Positions 26,124-35,474 of a stretch of 64,000 bases of DNA are shown piece by piece. Position numbers and translations under genes: made by a program. The notes beneath the pieces were generated by a model that did not search any database, was not told the origin of the DNA, and was given only the letters and a program-made list of their open reading frames with translations. This DNA comes from Alicyclobacillus tolerans. GTDB taxonomy: Bacteria; Bacillota; Bacilli; Alicyclobacillales; Alicyclobacillaceae. Numbering within the stretch: the first letter of the stretch is position 1; each line of letters opens with the position of its first letter. Where the stretch lies: the NCBI RefSeq assembly GCF_021739485.1, contig NZ_JAJFNK010000008.1, forward strand, positions 1 to 64,000, read 5' to 3'.

Positions 26124-27698
26124 GTGAACGCATTGAACGCACTGAATACAGTGAATGAATTGCTGCGAAAGTGGTGGGCCAAGCTTCTTGCTGGGTCGAA
26201 CCGTTTCACTCCAGCACAGAAACGAAATCTGGCGATTGCGGCTGTGGCTGGGATTGCCTGTTTGATTGTCATTTTGTGGGTGGTCATGCGCCCGCACTAT
26301 GTCACCATCATGACTGGGCTGGACAACAAGTCACTCGGCCAGGTTCAAACGGAATTGCAGACGCTGAAGATCCCCAGTCAAATTTCAGGCTCCTCGGTCG
26401 AGGTGCCTGCGAACCAGGCAAATGAAGCCAGGATTCAGCTGGCCATGGCGAATTTGCCTCAGTCAGGCTACATAGGATACGGTTCTATTCAAAGTTCTTT
26501 TGGCATGACCCAGGACCAGTTCAACTTACAGGTGTTGAACGTGCTTCAAGAAAGTCTGGCACAGACGATTGAAAGCATCAACGGAGTACAAAGCGCGCAG
26601 GTGCACATTGTCATGCCGCAGCAAGCGCTCTTTGTAGCGCAAAACCAGGGCAGCGCAAAGGCTTCCGTGTTTCTTCAACTGGCCTCCGGCGCGAGTCTGT
26701 CCTCTGCGCAAGTCAACGGCATTCAGCAGTTAGTAGCGCATTCCGTCAAGGGGCTCAGTTCGTCGGACGTGTCCGTCGTCGACCAAAACGGGGTGACTCT
26801 TTCCGGAGGGTCGTCTGCGTCCGGATTGACGGGGTTCGGCAGTTCGAACGAACTGCAAGCCAGGCAGCAACTGGAAGCGCAGATGACGCAACAGTTGACG
26901 TCAGGTCTCGATCAGATTGTAGGGACGGGCAATGCCGTGGTGATGGTACACGCCAACATGACGTTTAACCAGGTGCAGACCAAGTCTCATCTGGTCCAGC
27001 CTGCACAGGGGCAAACGCAAGGACTGCCCTCGAGTTCGCAGCAGATCCGGCGTACTTCGAATTCGACGTCAGGTGCAGGCGTTGGGGGTGCCGCAGGACA
27101 ATCGAGTACGAATCCGAACCTGCCGACTTACAGCGGGTCGTCCGCAGGCAATGGCAATTCGAGCAGCAGCGATACAGAATCGACCACGAACTACGACAAC
27201 AGCTATACAGACCAGACCACCATTGGAGATCCGGTTCAGTTCAACGGGTTCACGGTAGGCGTGTTCTTGAATGCTGCGGATAAAAATGTGACTCCAGCCG
27301 TCGTGAATGAGATCAAATCCTTTGTCACAGCCGCTGTGGGGAACCAAACTGGGGCCAGTGCCGCGAACAACATCAGTGTATCGACGGTGCCGTTTCAAAC
27401 TTCAAGTTTGTCGAACCCTTCCTCCTCGCGCTACAACAGTTTGTTGATTGGAGGGTTGGCCGTTGCCGCAGCGGCAGCCGCAGGAGCCGGAGTCTGGTGG
27501 GTCCGTCGGCGCAAGAAGAATAAGGTTCAAGGGCAAGCAGACATGGAATCCGAAGTCGATTCGCTGCTCGAGGTCGTCCCGGATATATCGCGTGAACCGT
27601 CGAAAGAGGCGATTGCCAAAGAACAGATTGCCAGGCTGGCCGCGCAAAAGCCGGATGAGTTTGTAAATCTGCTGCGAACGTGGTTGACCGGTGATTAA
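26124..27698 (+). CDS. fliF: Flagellar MS-ring protein FliF
   Basis: Forms the membrane-embedded MS ring. 524 residues: TM helix at about 34-54, two ring-building motif regions (VTIMTGLDNKSLGQVQTEL and EARIQLAMANLPQSGYIGYG), a Ser/Gly/Asn-rich insert around 290-350, a second TM helix (about 437-456), and the C-terminal FliG-binding helix (AIAKEQIARLAAQKPDEFVNLLRTWL). Start GTG 26124, or TTG 26133, which is better spaced from AAGGG. The stop overlaps the upstream start option of fliG. Confidence 0.96.
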   Translation: MNALNALNTVNELLRKWWAKLLAGSNRFTPAQKRNLAIAAVAGIACLIVILWVVMRPHYVTIMTGLDNKSLGQVQTELQTLKIPSQISGSSVEVPANQANEARIQLAMANLPQSGYIGYGSIQSSFGMTQDQFNLQVLNVLQESLAQTIESINGVQSAQVHIVMPQQALFVAQNQGSAKASVFLQLASGASLSSAQVNGIQQLVAHSVKGLSSSDVSVVDQNGVTLSGGSSASGLTGFGSSNELQARQQLEAQMTQQLTSGLDQIVGTGNAVVMVHANMTFNQVQTKSHLVQPAQGQTQGLPSSSQQIRRTSNSTSGAGVGGAAGQSSTNPNLPTYSGSSAGNGNSSSSDTESTTNYDNSYTDQTTIGDPVQFNGFTVGVFLNAADKNVTPAVVNEIKSFVTAAVGNQTGASAANNISVSTVPFQTSSLSNPSSSRYNSLLIGGLAVAAAAAAGAGVWWVRRRKKNKVQGQADMESEVDSLLEVVPDISREPSKEAIAKEQIARLAAQKPDEFVNLLRTWLTGD

Positions 27699-27718
27699 TG
27701 GGGTTGGGGGGATTGGGC

Positions 27719-28729
27719 GTGCCAAAGTTTAAGACAATGACTAGCCGACAAAAAGCGGCGATCCTGCTCATTAGTCTCGGACCCGAGGTCGCAGCGGAAG
27801 TCTACAAACGACTGACGAGTGAAGAGGTCGAACAATTGACGTTGGAGATTGCCAACTTGCAGAAAGTGGACCTGTCTCAACGAGACCTGGTACTGCAAGA
27901 GTTCCACAACATTGCCGTTGCGAACGACTACATCGCAATGGGGGGCTTGGACTATGCGCGGGAGGTTTTGCTGAAGGCGCTTGGGCCCAAGCAAACCGAA
28001 GAGGTTTTGGCCCGTTTGACTTCGTCCTTGCAAGTCAAGCCATTTCACTTCGTCCGAAAAGCCGACCCGTCGCAAATCCTGAGTTTTCTGCAGGATGAAC
28101 ACCCACAGACCATGGCTTTAGTGTTGTCCTACCTCGAGTCAGAGCAGGCGGCACTGGTCATTTCATCTCTTCCTCACGAGATGCAAGCCGACGTGGCTCG
28201 CCGAATTGCAGTGATGAACGGGGCGTCTTTGGATGTGATTCAGGAAGTCGAGCATGTCTTGGAGGAAAAACTCTCCTCGGTGTCGACTTTCGAAGCCACA
28301 CACGTGGGCGGAGTCGATGCCGTCGTCAAGATTTTAAACGGAGTCGACCGAGGCACCGAAAAGGCCATTCTGGAAGCTTTGGCACTGCAGGAACCTGAGT
28401 TAGCTGAGGAGATTAAACGCCGGATGTTCGTGTTTGAGGACATTGTGTCTTTGGATGGGCGCTCGATTCAACGCGTGATCCGAGAAGTCGACCCAAAGGA
28501 CCTCCAACTCGCCCTGAAAGTGGTCAGCGACGATGTCCGGGACGTCGTGTTCGACAACATGTCCAAACGTATGGTCGACACGTTCAAAGAGGACATGGAG
28601 TTTATGGGACCGGTGCGATTGCGGGACGTGGAGGATGCGCAGCAGAGGATTGTGTCCGTGATTCGTCGACTCGAGGAAAGCGGAGAGATCATTATTGCCA
28701 GAGGCGGGGGTGACGACATCATTGTCTAA
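27719..28729 (+). CDS. fliG: Flagellar motor switch protein FliG
   Basis: Rotor protein that meets the stator and transmits torque. 336 residues: TSRQKAAILLISLGPEVAAEVYKRL start, the middle EHPQT motif (EHPQTMALVLSYL) and a C-terminal torque helix region (RGTEKAILEALALQEPELAEEIKRRMFVFEDI) with charged residues. GTG at 27719 is 7 bases after GGGGGG; an in-frame ATG at 27698 overlaps that site. fliH starts inside its last codons. Confidence 0.96.
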   Translation: MPKFKTMTSRQKAAILLISLGPEVAAEVYKRLTSEEVEQLTLEIANLQKVDLSQRDLVLQEFHNIAVANDYIAMGGLDYAREVLLKALGPKQTEEVLARLTSSLQVKPFHFVRKADPSQILSFLQDEHPQTMALVLSYLESEQAALVISSLPHEMQADVARRIAVMNGASLDVIQEVEHVLEEKLSSVSTFEATHVGGVDAVVKILNGVDRGTEKAILEALALQEPELAEEIKRRMFVFEDIVSLDGRSIQRVIREVDPKDLQLALKVVSDDVRDVVFDNMSKRMVDTFKEDMEFMGPVRLRDVEDAQQRIVSVIRRLEESGEIIIARGGGDDIIV

Positions 28730-29528
28730 AATTCTCAAGCTTGCGGGAGCAGCACCGCAAGACGGAGGGACGGCAGTCATTCCAGTGTCCGTCGAATTCC
28801 GCCTTAGCCCAAGTGCAAGCCCTGAACCTCCATCGTCACAAGAGCCCGACACACATGCACAGAAAGAGGCTGTCGAACGACAAATGGCCGAACTTGTGAG
28901 TCAGACACAGGAACGCTGTGCACGCATGCTCGAAGAGGCGACCGCGGCTTCCCGACAGATGGTCGAGGAGGCTCAACAGACGGCGATTCAAATACATACG
29001 TCGGCCAAAGAGGCGGGTTTTGAACAAGGATATGAAGCAGGGCGGCAAGAGGCGCTTTCAGACTGCGAAGCGACATGCACGGATTTGACGGTTCGCGCGC
29101 AAGGCGTTTTGGAGCAAGCTCAGCAGGAGCGGAGAGACCTGTTGCTCGGAATGGGCGCGACGGTTTCAGAAATTGCCATGGAGGCGGTTCGCGTGCTGCT
29201 CGGGAGGGAACTGGACTCTTCGCCGGCAGATATTGAATCGCTAGTGGCTGAGTTGCTGCAATACGTCATGGAGAGTACCCGAGTGGAAGTCCGGGTTCAC
29301 CCGGACGACTTTGCCCGAGCGGCCCAGGCACACCCAGTGTGGAAGGCGGCCAAGTTCGCAGATTGGGAAGTAGCGATTGTGCCCGATGAGAGCATCTGTT
29401 CGGGCGGGTGCGAGATTCGCTCGGAATATGGCCGCGTCGACGCATCGATGGAGACCAAACTCGAGTTGTTGCAACAAGCGGTGACTCAGACACTGGAGCA
29501 AAGGGTGAGGGAAATTGTCACGGCCTGA
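28722..29528 (+). CDS. fliH: Flagellar assembly protein FliH
   Basis: Regulator and scaffold of the export ATPase FliI. About 268 residues, helix-rich. The middle has the Gx3G-like EQGYEAGRQEAL segment; the C-terminal domain (VSEIAMEAVRVLLGRELD, VEVRVHPDDFARAA, CEIRSEYGRVDASMETKLELLQQAV) matches the FliH/SctL family. TTG at 28722 lies 8 bases after GGGGGTGA and overlaps fliG by 8 bases; other starts upstream are possible. Confidence 0.9.
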   Translation: MSKILKLAGAAPQDGGTAVIPVSVEFRLSPSASPEPPSSQEPDTHAQKEAVERQMAELVSQTQERCARMLEEATAASRQMVEEAQQTAIQIHTSAKEAGFEQGYEAGRQEALSDCEATCTDLTVRAQGVLEQAQQERRDLLLGMGATVSEIAMEAVRVLLGRELDSSPADIESLVAELLQYVMESTRVEVRVHPDDFARAAQAHPVWKAAKFADWEVAIVPDESICSGGCEIRSEYGRVDASMETKLELLQQAVTQTLEQRVREIVTA

Positions 29529-30834
29529 AAGTGCAGTCTCCGGGTTCGACTTGCGTCAAGTGCGTTTGTTTCGCTTGTACGGCCGGGTCACGAAGGTCGT
29601 CGGTTTGACGGTGGAGTCGAGCGGCCCTCACGCCAACCTCGGCGACATCTGCGCCATTTCGTCGGCCGACGGAAGCCGCTGCTTGGCAGAGGTGGTTGGG
29701 TTTCGGGATGCGCGTTTGGTCCTGATGCCGCTGGGCGAACTGTCTTCCGTGGCGCCTGGTGCCGATGTCATTGCGCTCAACCGCAAGTTGACCGTTCGTT
29801 GTGGGCAAGGGCTGTTGGGCCGGGTTCTGGACGGTCTGGGGCAACCCATGGACGGTCTCGGCGCAATTGTGGGCGGAGTCGAGCGCCCGATTGACGGAAG
29901 TCCGCCCAATCCCTTGGCGCGACATGCCATCCGGCAGCAACTTCAGACGGGCGTGCGGGTGATTGACGCGCTGATGTCTGTGGGCGAAGGCCAGCGAATG
30001 GGGATTTTCGCCGGAAGCGGCGTTGGGAAGAGTACGTTGTTGTCGATGATTGCGCGCAACACTTCAGCGGATATCAACGTGATCGCGCTAGTCGGCGAAC
30101 GCGGCCGCGAAGTTCGCGAATTCATCGAGCGCGACCTGGGAGAAGACGGTTTGGCGAGGAGCGTGTTGGTGGTTTCGACATCCGATCAGCCCCCGTTGAT
30201 CCGCCTGAAGGCCGCTTTTGTAGCCACGGCTGTGGCTGAACACTTCCGGGACGAGGGATTGCGCGTCAATTTGATGATGGATTCTGTCACGCGTTTCGCC
30301 ATGGCACAGCGTGAAATCGGCCTGGCGGTCGGAGAACCGCCCACCAGCCGGGGGTACACGCCTTCGGTGTTCGCGCTTTTACCCAAACTCTTGGAGCGGT
30401 CGGGCGCGGGAGAAGACGGTACGATTACCGCGTTTTACACCGTGTTGGTGGACGGAGACGATTTGAATGACCCGATTGCCGATGCCGTCCGGGGAATTTT
30501 GGACGGGCACATGGTCCTGTCGCGGGCGATCGCCAACGCAGGGAGGTTTCCGGCGGTGGACGTGCTGGCCAGTTTGAGCCGGCTGTTTCCCGCCATTGCT
30601 CAAGGTGTACACCGGGAGGCCGCTGTGCAGGTCAGGCGGTGGATGCAGCGCTACCGCGAAGTCGAAGACCTTATCCGGATTGGCGCCTACCAAAGGGGCG
30701 CGGACCCGGACACAGATTTGGCGATTGGGAAAATGCCGGAAATTCGTCAATTGTTGGAGCAACAAGTGGACGAGTTGTCCACCATCGAAACGACACTAGA
30801 ACTGCTTTATCGGGTAGCTGGGGTGAGGGCATGA
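29515..30834 (+). CDS. fliI: Flagellum-specific ATP synthase FliI
   Basis: Hexameric ATPase of the type III export apparatus. 439 residues with Walker A GSGVGKST, the F1-beta-like VALVGERGREVREF stretch, Walker B-region LMMDSVTRFAMAQREIGLA and GEPPTSRGYTPSVF. TTG start after GTGAGGG, overlapping fliH by 14 bases. Acts with FliH and FliJ, both adjacent. Confidence 0.96.
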   Translation: MSRPESAVSGFDLRQVRLFRLYGRVTKVVGLTVESSGPHANLGDICAISSADGSRCLAEVVGFRDARLVLMPLGELSSVAPGADVIALNRKLTVRCGQGLLGRVLDGLGQPMDGLGAIVGGVERPIDGSPPNPLARHAIRQQLQTGVRVIDALMSVGEGQRMGIFAGSGVGKSTLLSMIARNTSADINVIALVGERGREVREFIERDLGEDGLARSVLVVSTSDQPPLIRLKAAFVATAVAEHFRDEGLRVNLMMDSVTRFAMAQREIGLAVGEPPTSRGYTPSVFALLPKLLERSGAGEDGTITAFYTVLVDGDDLNDPIADAVRGILDGHMVLSRAIANAGRFPAVDVLASLSRLFPAIAQGVHREAAVQVRRWMQRYREVEDLIRIGAYQRGADPDTDLAIGKMPEIRQLLEQQVDELSTIETTLELLYRVAGVRA

Positions 30835-31265
30835 ACCGCATGCAGGACTTCATGGAGCGCTTTTACAACGTGAAAAAAGTCGTCGAGGACATGGAAACGG
30901 CCAAATTGACTCAAGCTCAAGCAGTTCACCAGCGGGCTCTTGCGGATCTGGCGGGGGTCAACGGCAACAAACGCGCGGCCATTGTGCAACGCTCAGGTTC
31001 CCGGACGGCGTCAGAGTGGTTGATGTGGAACGACTATGTACGTGCTTTGGAAACGGTCGAGAAGTCGGCTGAAGCGGTTTGTCAAGAAGCACAGAGGGTT
31101 CGCGACGGGCAACGGGATCGCGTTTTGCTGGCGCATCGCGAAAGCGAAACCTGGAAAACCGCAGTGGCCGAACAAAAGGAACAAGTGTCCCAGAACAATT
31201 CCCGCACGTCCCAACGTTTGCTCGATGAATTGGCGGTACTGCGAAACCTGCGGAGGGACATGTAA
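30831..31265 (+). CDS. fliJ: Flagellar export protein FliJ
   Basis: Coiled-coil stalk of the export ATPase. 144 residues, almost wholly helical, basic and Gln-rich (MQDFMERFYNVKKVVEDMETAKL start, QEAQRVRDGQRDRVLLAHRE middle). ATGA overlap with fliI and TAATG overlap with the next gene. Sequence conservation in FliJ is low, so the call rests on length, composition and place. Confidence 0.87.
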   Translation: MNRMQDFMERFYNVKKVVEDMETAKLTQAQAVHQRALADLAGVNGNKRAAIVQRSGSRTASEWLMWNDYVRALETVEKSAEAVCQEAQRVRDGQRDRVLLAHRESETWKTAVAEQKEQVSQNNSRTSQRLLDELAVLRNLRRDM

Positions 31266-31927
31266 TGGCGACGGCAGCGAAGCTGACACAGAAGACCGGG
31301 ACAAAGGAACGGAACTGGATCAAAAGAGCAGGTTTTGGGCTGTTGCTTGTGGTGGTTTCAGCTCTGGCCCTAGCCGTGATGGTGGGCGTGGCACTCCAGT
31401 TAATCGGTGTGCCCGTATGGCAGAAGGCACTTGTGTTCACGGCGGGCCGCACCCATGCACCGGGTTCAAGTGCACAGAACTCCTGGCAACAGAAGTACAC
31501 ACAGGAGGCTGCGGCGAACAAAGCCCTGTCAGGACAGAACCAAGCTTTGCAGGCGCAATTGGCAGCGGCAAAGCTGAATGAGCAGCAATTGCAGACTCAC
31601 ATGAACAGCCTGCAGCAGCAGTTGACTCAAACCGAGTCCGTGGCGCAAACGGCTAAACAGGAAGCGGCCGTTGTCAAGGCCATGGACCCTTCGGCTGCAG
31701 CGGCCGTGCTTTCCAAGTACTCTGTGAGCGAAAGTGCGGCCGTGATCGCGCAAATGACCGCGAGCGACGCTGGCGCGATTTTGGGTAATATGTCCCCGGC
31801 CCAGGCCGGTCAAATTTTGGCGGCATCGGCGCAGTTCAGTGCGAAAGCGGCGGTTGCCAATACAGTGACAGGGAATGCGACAGGGGGCTCAGGCGGCATT
31901 GTCCCAGGCAACGCCGCAGGAAATTAA
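31265..31927 (+). CDS. MotE/YlxF-like membrane protein with MgtE-N-like domain
   Basis: 220 residues: basic N-terminus, one TM helix (about 22-45), a Gln/Ala-rich coiled coil (about 70-130), and an MgtE-intracellular-N-like module (MDPSAAAAVLSKYSVSESAAVIAQMTASDAGAILGNMSPAQAGQIL). B. subtilis has ylxF at this position; related MotE proteins chaperone the stator protein MotC in other phyla. A stator or rotor-assembly role is inferred. Start ATG overlaps the fliJ stop. Confidence 0.85.
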   Translation: MATAAKLTQKTGTKERNWIKRAGFGLLLVVVSALALAVMVGVALQLIGVPVWQKALVFTAGRTHAPGSSAQNSWQQKYTQEAAANKALSGQNQALQAQLAAAKLNEQQLQTHMNSLQQQLTQTESVAQTAKQEAAVVKAMDPSAAAAVLSKYSVSESAAVIAQMTASDAGAILGNMSPAQAGQILAASAQFSAKAAVANTVTGNATGGSGGIVPGNAAGN

Positions 31928-32051
31928 ACCGTTCGGCCTGAACGAGACGAACAGTTCGACACTCTAAAACGGGGAGTTCCAGCCGTACAGGGTACCGGAA
32001 AAAACCCAAAACTGCTCATAGGCAATCACCCTGTGAAAGGAGGTGAGAACA

Positions 32052-33374
32052 ATTCCAACGAGCGCAGTTCCAATGAGCACAGTTCCGATGACAGTTCAAA
32101 GCCGCACAGTTCCCGTTTTAATGAGCGGCAATGAGGGGACAGGCAACAGTGGTGTAGGGACACCAGGTAAAAGCGCGTCTGGCGGTGGAAAGGCCTCTTC
32201 ATTGACCCCCGCCGGGAACAACAATTCTTCTCCGTCAGGAATCGAAATGGAGTTTGCCGCGTTGCTGCAGTCCTTGACCGGACCTCAGGCAACTTTGGTG
32301 GCCAGTCCACCCGTTGCTAAAAATTCGCGGACGGGGCAAGGGGCTATGACATCCACGAATTCGGCGGCCTGGTCTTCGAACCCGGTTTCGAGGGATGTCA
32401 AATCTAGAAGCGGTGGCTCTGCTGGAGTGAGGTCGTTAACAAGCACAGACAATCCCAAAGCAAACGCAAAAATTGTGAAACCTCAAGCGAAGCTCCCTGC
32501 TTTAGGCGCCCTTGAACCCGCAGCCAATCTGGCAAGCACAGCCGATGCGGCCCACGCTGTGCACGGGCATGAGAAACACTCTGCGTCAGTTCCTGTCATT
32601 TCTGGACAGACGGGCGATAACCCGGCAGGCACTCTCGCTGCGGCCACCAGCCCATTAGGGACGTCGCAACTCGAGGCCGCGGGAAGCCATGTGCCTGAAG
32701 TTCCTGGTAAACATCCAGGTACTGCGAGCAAAGTGAACCCACAAACTATTCTCCAAGGCCACTTGGCAGAGCACGGCATTCACGCCGGGTCGGCGTCTCC
32801 AGACTCTCGAGTTGCAAAGCAACCGTTCCAACCGCCGCCATTTACATTGCCGGCGCAGATGCAAAGTGGAGCTGGGGGTTCCACACGAGCAGTTGCCCCC
32901 GACCAAGCAGCACAGCCCGCCATATCGCTTCACGAACCGGCCGCGGCGCAGCAATTGGGTCAGCTCCTCGTCAGTCAAGTGAAGACGGGACCGCAGACCT
33001 TGCAGGTCCAGGTTCACCCGGAAGGGATGGGAACGTTAGTGATTTCCGTCGTCCAACACCCGTCTGGGGTCGCGGTGAACGTCGAAGCGAACCAAATGCA
33101 AACCATGCAGTGGCTGTCGCATGTTGCGGGACAGCTGAGTGAAGCCGTGCACCATGCAGGCGTCGAGATCAGCTCGTTTCAGGTGTCGTTCGGTCAGGCG
33201 GATTTGTCGAACAGCCAATCGAGTGGGGAACGGTCTGGTCAGCGCAGGGAAAGGCAGCGCTTTGCATCGACAACGCCAGTGGCATCCGTGGATGCGTCCG
33301 GGGGAGAAGCAGAAGTGCGATGGCAGCAGTCCCATGTAGACGCCCCGTCGCAGCGCATTAGTATTCGAGTATAG
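32052..33374 (+). CDS. fliK: Flagellar hook-length control protein FliK
   Basis: Measures hook length and triggers the export switch in FlhB. About 440 residues: a long low-complexity Ser/Ala/Pro/Gln N-part and a C-terminal Flg_hook domain (LQVQVHPEGMGTLVISVV, GVAVNVEANQMQTMQWL, LSEAVHHAGVEISSFQV). The perfect site AAAGGAGGTGA ends at 32046. The GTG inside it (32043) cannot serve as start, and the in-frame codon at correct spacing is ATT at 32052. The first in-frame ATG (32073) has no site. The 5' coding part has short CAGTTCC repeats. Confidence 0.9.
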   Translation: MPTSAVPMSTVPMTVQSRTVPVLMSGNEGTGNSGVGTPGKSASGGGKASSLTPAGNNNSSPSGIEMEFAALLQSLTGPQATLVASPPVAKNSRTGQGAMTSTNSAAWSSNPVSRDVKSRSGGSAGVRSLTSTDNPKANAKIVKPQAKLPALGALEPAANLASTADAAHAVHGHEKHSASVPVISGQTGDNPAGTLAAATSPLGTSQLEAAGSHVPEVPGKHPGTASKVNPQTILQGHLAEHGIHAGSASPDSRVAKQPFQPPPFTLPAQMQSGAGGSTRAVAPDQAAQPAISLHEPAAAQQLGQLLVSQVKTGPQTLQVQVHPEGMGTLVISVVQHPSGVAVNVEANQMQTMQWLSHVAGQLSEAVHHAGVEISSFQVSFGQADLSNSQSSGERSGQRRERQRFASTTPVASVDASGGEAEVRWQQSHVDAPSQRISIRV

Positions 33375-33386
33375 GAGGTGTAGGCA

Positions 33387-33773
33387 ATGTCAACCAGTTC
33401 GATCACACCGAATACAGCCTTGGGGAAAGATGCCTTTTTGCAGTTGATGGTGACTCAAATGAAATACCAGGATCCGTTGCAGCCGCAAAGCAACTCGCAG
33501 TTTTTGGCTCAGCTGGCGCAGTTCTCTGCGTTGGAGCAGATGACGAACATCGCCCAAACCGACAGCAGTGTGTTGCAAGCGGTGAATTCTCTGCAACAAG
33601 TCACGCAACTCGGTCTCTTGCACCAACTCATTGGGACCACGGTTCAGGTATCCGACAGCAAGGGCAATGCAGTCACGGGTCAGGTATCGGCTATTAAACT
33701 GGTTAACGGGAACCCGCAATTGGTGGTCAATGGGCAAGCCTATCCTTACACAGCTTTGCAGCAAATGGAGTGA
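33387..33773 (+). CDS. flgD: Flagellar hook assembly scaffold FlgD (short form)
   Basis: Hook-cap protein required for hook polymerisation. 128 residues, containing the conserved N-terminal half (LGKDAFLQLMVTQMKYQDPLQPQSN and FLAQLAQFSALEQMTNI) and a short beta-rich end, but lacking the tudor/FnIII C-domain of enterobacterial FlgD, as in Bacillus. ATG after AGGAGG. Confidence 0.94.
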   Translation: MSTSSITPNTALGKDAFLQLMVTQMKYQDPLQPQSNSQFLAQLAQFSALEQMTNIAQTDSSVLQAVNSLQQVTQLGLLHQLIGTTVQVSDSKGNAVTGQVSAIKLVNGNPQLVVNGQAYPYTALQQME

Positions 33774-33779
33774 ACCGGA

Positions 33780-34205
33780 ATGGATGAACAGTTGCTCCAG
33801 CGGATTGCGACACCGGCCTATACGGCAGTGCCAAAGACGCAAAAAGGGAGCGCGCAGCCGGCGGGAACTCCTTTTAGCAAGGTGTTGGAGCAGGCCCAGA
33901 CACAGGACGGCCAACAGAAATTGCGCTTGAGTGCTCATGCCCAGACTCGCTTGCGCCAACGCAACGTGGCGCTGTCGCCTCAAGACATGACCCGGTTGAG
34001 CCAGGCGGTTGACACGGCCAGTAAAAAAGGGGCGAAAGACGCCTACGTCATGTATGGAAACACCGGTTTTGTCATCAACGTGCCCAACCGCACGGTCATC
34101 ACGGCGATGACGAACGAGGAACAAACCGTAGTGACGAATATCGACAGCGTCGTGGTGGTACCAAAGCTGGACCAGTACGGGGGCTTTGCGGCGGGGACTG
34201 ACTGA
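33780..34205 (+). CDS. Flagellar operon protein of the TIGR02530 (YlzI-context) family
   Basis: 141 residues. The core (KLRLSAHAQTRLRQRNVALSPQDMTRLSQAVDTASKKGAKDAYVMYGNTGFVINVPNRTVITAM) matches the conserved uncharacterised flagellar operon protein that sits between flgD and flgE in many Firmicutes. The first 45 residues are linker-like. ATG with a weak GGAGTGA site, 6 bases after flgD. Exact role unknown; probably hook assembly. Confidence 0.88.
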   Translation: MDEQLLQRIATPAYTAVPKTQKGSAQPAGTPFSKVLEQAQTQDGQQKLRLSAHAQTRLRQRNVALSPQDMTRLSQAVDTASKKGAKDAYVMYGNTGFVINVPNRTVITAMTNEEQTVVTNIDSVVVVPKLDQYGGFAAGTD

Positions 34206-34262
34206 ACCGCCCACAGGTACACCACGAATAAAGCAAATCTCGAAAACAAGGAGTGAATTGCA

Positions 34263-35195
34263 TTGCTGCGTTCGATGAACTCTGCCATATCGGGTATGCA
34301 GGCTTTTCAAACTATGCTCGACGTCGTCGGCAACAATATAGCCAATGTGAACACGGTGGGTTTTAAGTCCAGCAGTACGAATTTCAGCGACATTCTCAGT
34401 CAAACAATCGCGGGCGGCAATGGTCCTACAACGGGGGGCATTGGGGGTACCAATCCCCAACAAGTTGGTCTGGGAGTCAAAGTTGCCGCGATTCAAACGC
34501 AGTTTACACAGGGTGCAGATCAGACTACGGGAAATCCGACCGATTTGGCGATTAACGGTTCTGGTCTTTTCATTGTGTCGCCTGGGAACACGACTCCATC
34601 CTACACTTCGTCGACGAGCACATGGGGAACGGCTCCATCCAGTCAACCCACTCCTTTGTACTACACCAGGGCTGGAGATTTTACGGTGGATTCCAACAAC
34701 AATTTGGTGCTTCCGAACGGAATGACGGTTGTGGGAACTCCCGTGGGGAGTTCTCCGTCTCCCAGTTTGCAGTCTGTGAACCTCGATTACTTTATGCATT
34801 TGTACAACACAGCAAACGGTACGTCGCTGACTCTAAGTTCCTCCCCGGATGTGCAAATCGGTTCCGATGGGAGCATCAGTGTCACGGCATCGGATGGAAA
34901 CCGGTACACGATTGGACACCTGATGCTGGCCAATTTTGCAAATCCTGCAGGCCTGGCCAAGGCCGGCGATTCCATGTACAGTGCGGCCAGCAATTCAGGG
35001 GCGCCGGTGTACAATCAGCCACAATCCAACAACGCGGGATCGCTGATGGCCGGTGCTCTGGAAATGTCTAATGTGGACTTGACGCAGGAGATGTCGAACA
35101 TGATTGTCGCGGAAAATGGATTTGCTGCGAATTCCCACATCATTGGGACCGACAACACCATTTTGAACGACGTGATGAACATGAAGAACAGTTAA
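34263..35195 (+). CDS. flgE: Flagellar hook protein FlgE
   Basis: 310-residue axial protein. N-terminal signature MLRSMNSAISGMQAFQTMLDVVGNNIANVNTVGFKS-type (rod/hook family), middle region LAINGSGLFIVSPG and LYYTRAGDFTVDSNNNLVLPNG, and C-terminal ALEMSNVDLTQEMSNMIVAENGFAANSHII. Length and the place after flgD fit the hook protein of Bacillus-type clusters rather than distal rod FlgG. TTG start after AAGGAG. A short hairpin (ACCGGCC/GGGCCGGT, 35217-35241) follows the gene. Confidence 0.92.
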   Translation: MLRSMNSAISGMQAFQTMLDVVGNNIANVNTVGFKSSSTNFSDILSQTIAGGNGPTTGGIGGTNPQQVGLGVKVAAIQTQFTQGADQTTGNPTDLAINGSGLFIVSPGNTTPSYTSSTSTWGTAPSSQPTPLYYTRAGDFTVDSNNNLVLPNGMTVVGTPVGSSPSPSLQSVNLDYFMHLYNTANGTSLTLSSSPDVQIGSDGSISVTASDGNRYTIGHLMLANFANPAGLAKAGDSMYSAASNSGAPVYNQPQSNNAGSLMAGALEMSNVDLTQEMSNMIVAENGFAANSHIIGTDNTILNDVMNMKNS

Positions 35196-35258
35196 TTGTG
35201 AAAAATTCGTTTGCTGACCGGCCTGTGGTTTACGGGCCGGTTGGCAGGAGGGAACCTC

Positions 35259-35474
35259 GTGATTTTGGTTAGTCGTCTTAACGGTACCGATTTGTGGCTA
35301 AATCCGCTGCTCATCGAAGCGATTGAACACACGCCGGATACGGTCGTTACCTTGACAAACGGACACAAATACGTGCTGCGGGAGTCGCCGGAAGTCATCA
35401 CGACGCGAATTCGCGAGTTCTACCAACGCATTGGTTTGGTGGGCAAGGCGAATGCGGGGGAGGCGGCGCCATGA
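35259..35474 (+). CDS. flbD: FlbD family protein (SwrD-like)
   Basis: 71 residues, MILVSRLNGTDLWLNPLLIEAIEHTPDTVVTLTNG-type sequence diagnostic of the FlbD/SwrD family. In B. subtilis SwrD raises flagellar torque. GTG at 35259 follows GGAGGG; the upstream in-frame TTG is not needed. Overlaps fliL by 4 bases. Confidence 0.93.
   Translation: MILVSRLNGTDLWLNPLLIEAIEHTPDTVVTLTNGHKYVLRESPEVITTRIREFYQRIGLVGKANAGEAAP

Noticed and set aside
33390-34799. A 469-codon open frame on the minus strand
   Set aside because: It is antisense to flgD, the TIGR02530-type gene and flgE, has no ribosome binding site, and its product (many Arg, His, Gln) looks like a shadow of real genes.
34263-35195. Naming this gene flgG (distal rod)
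   Set aside because: Place after flgD and the flg operon protein, plus 310-residue length, fits the Bacillus-type hook protein FlgE better.
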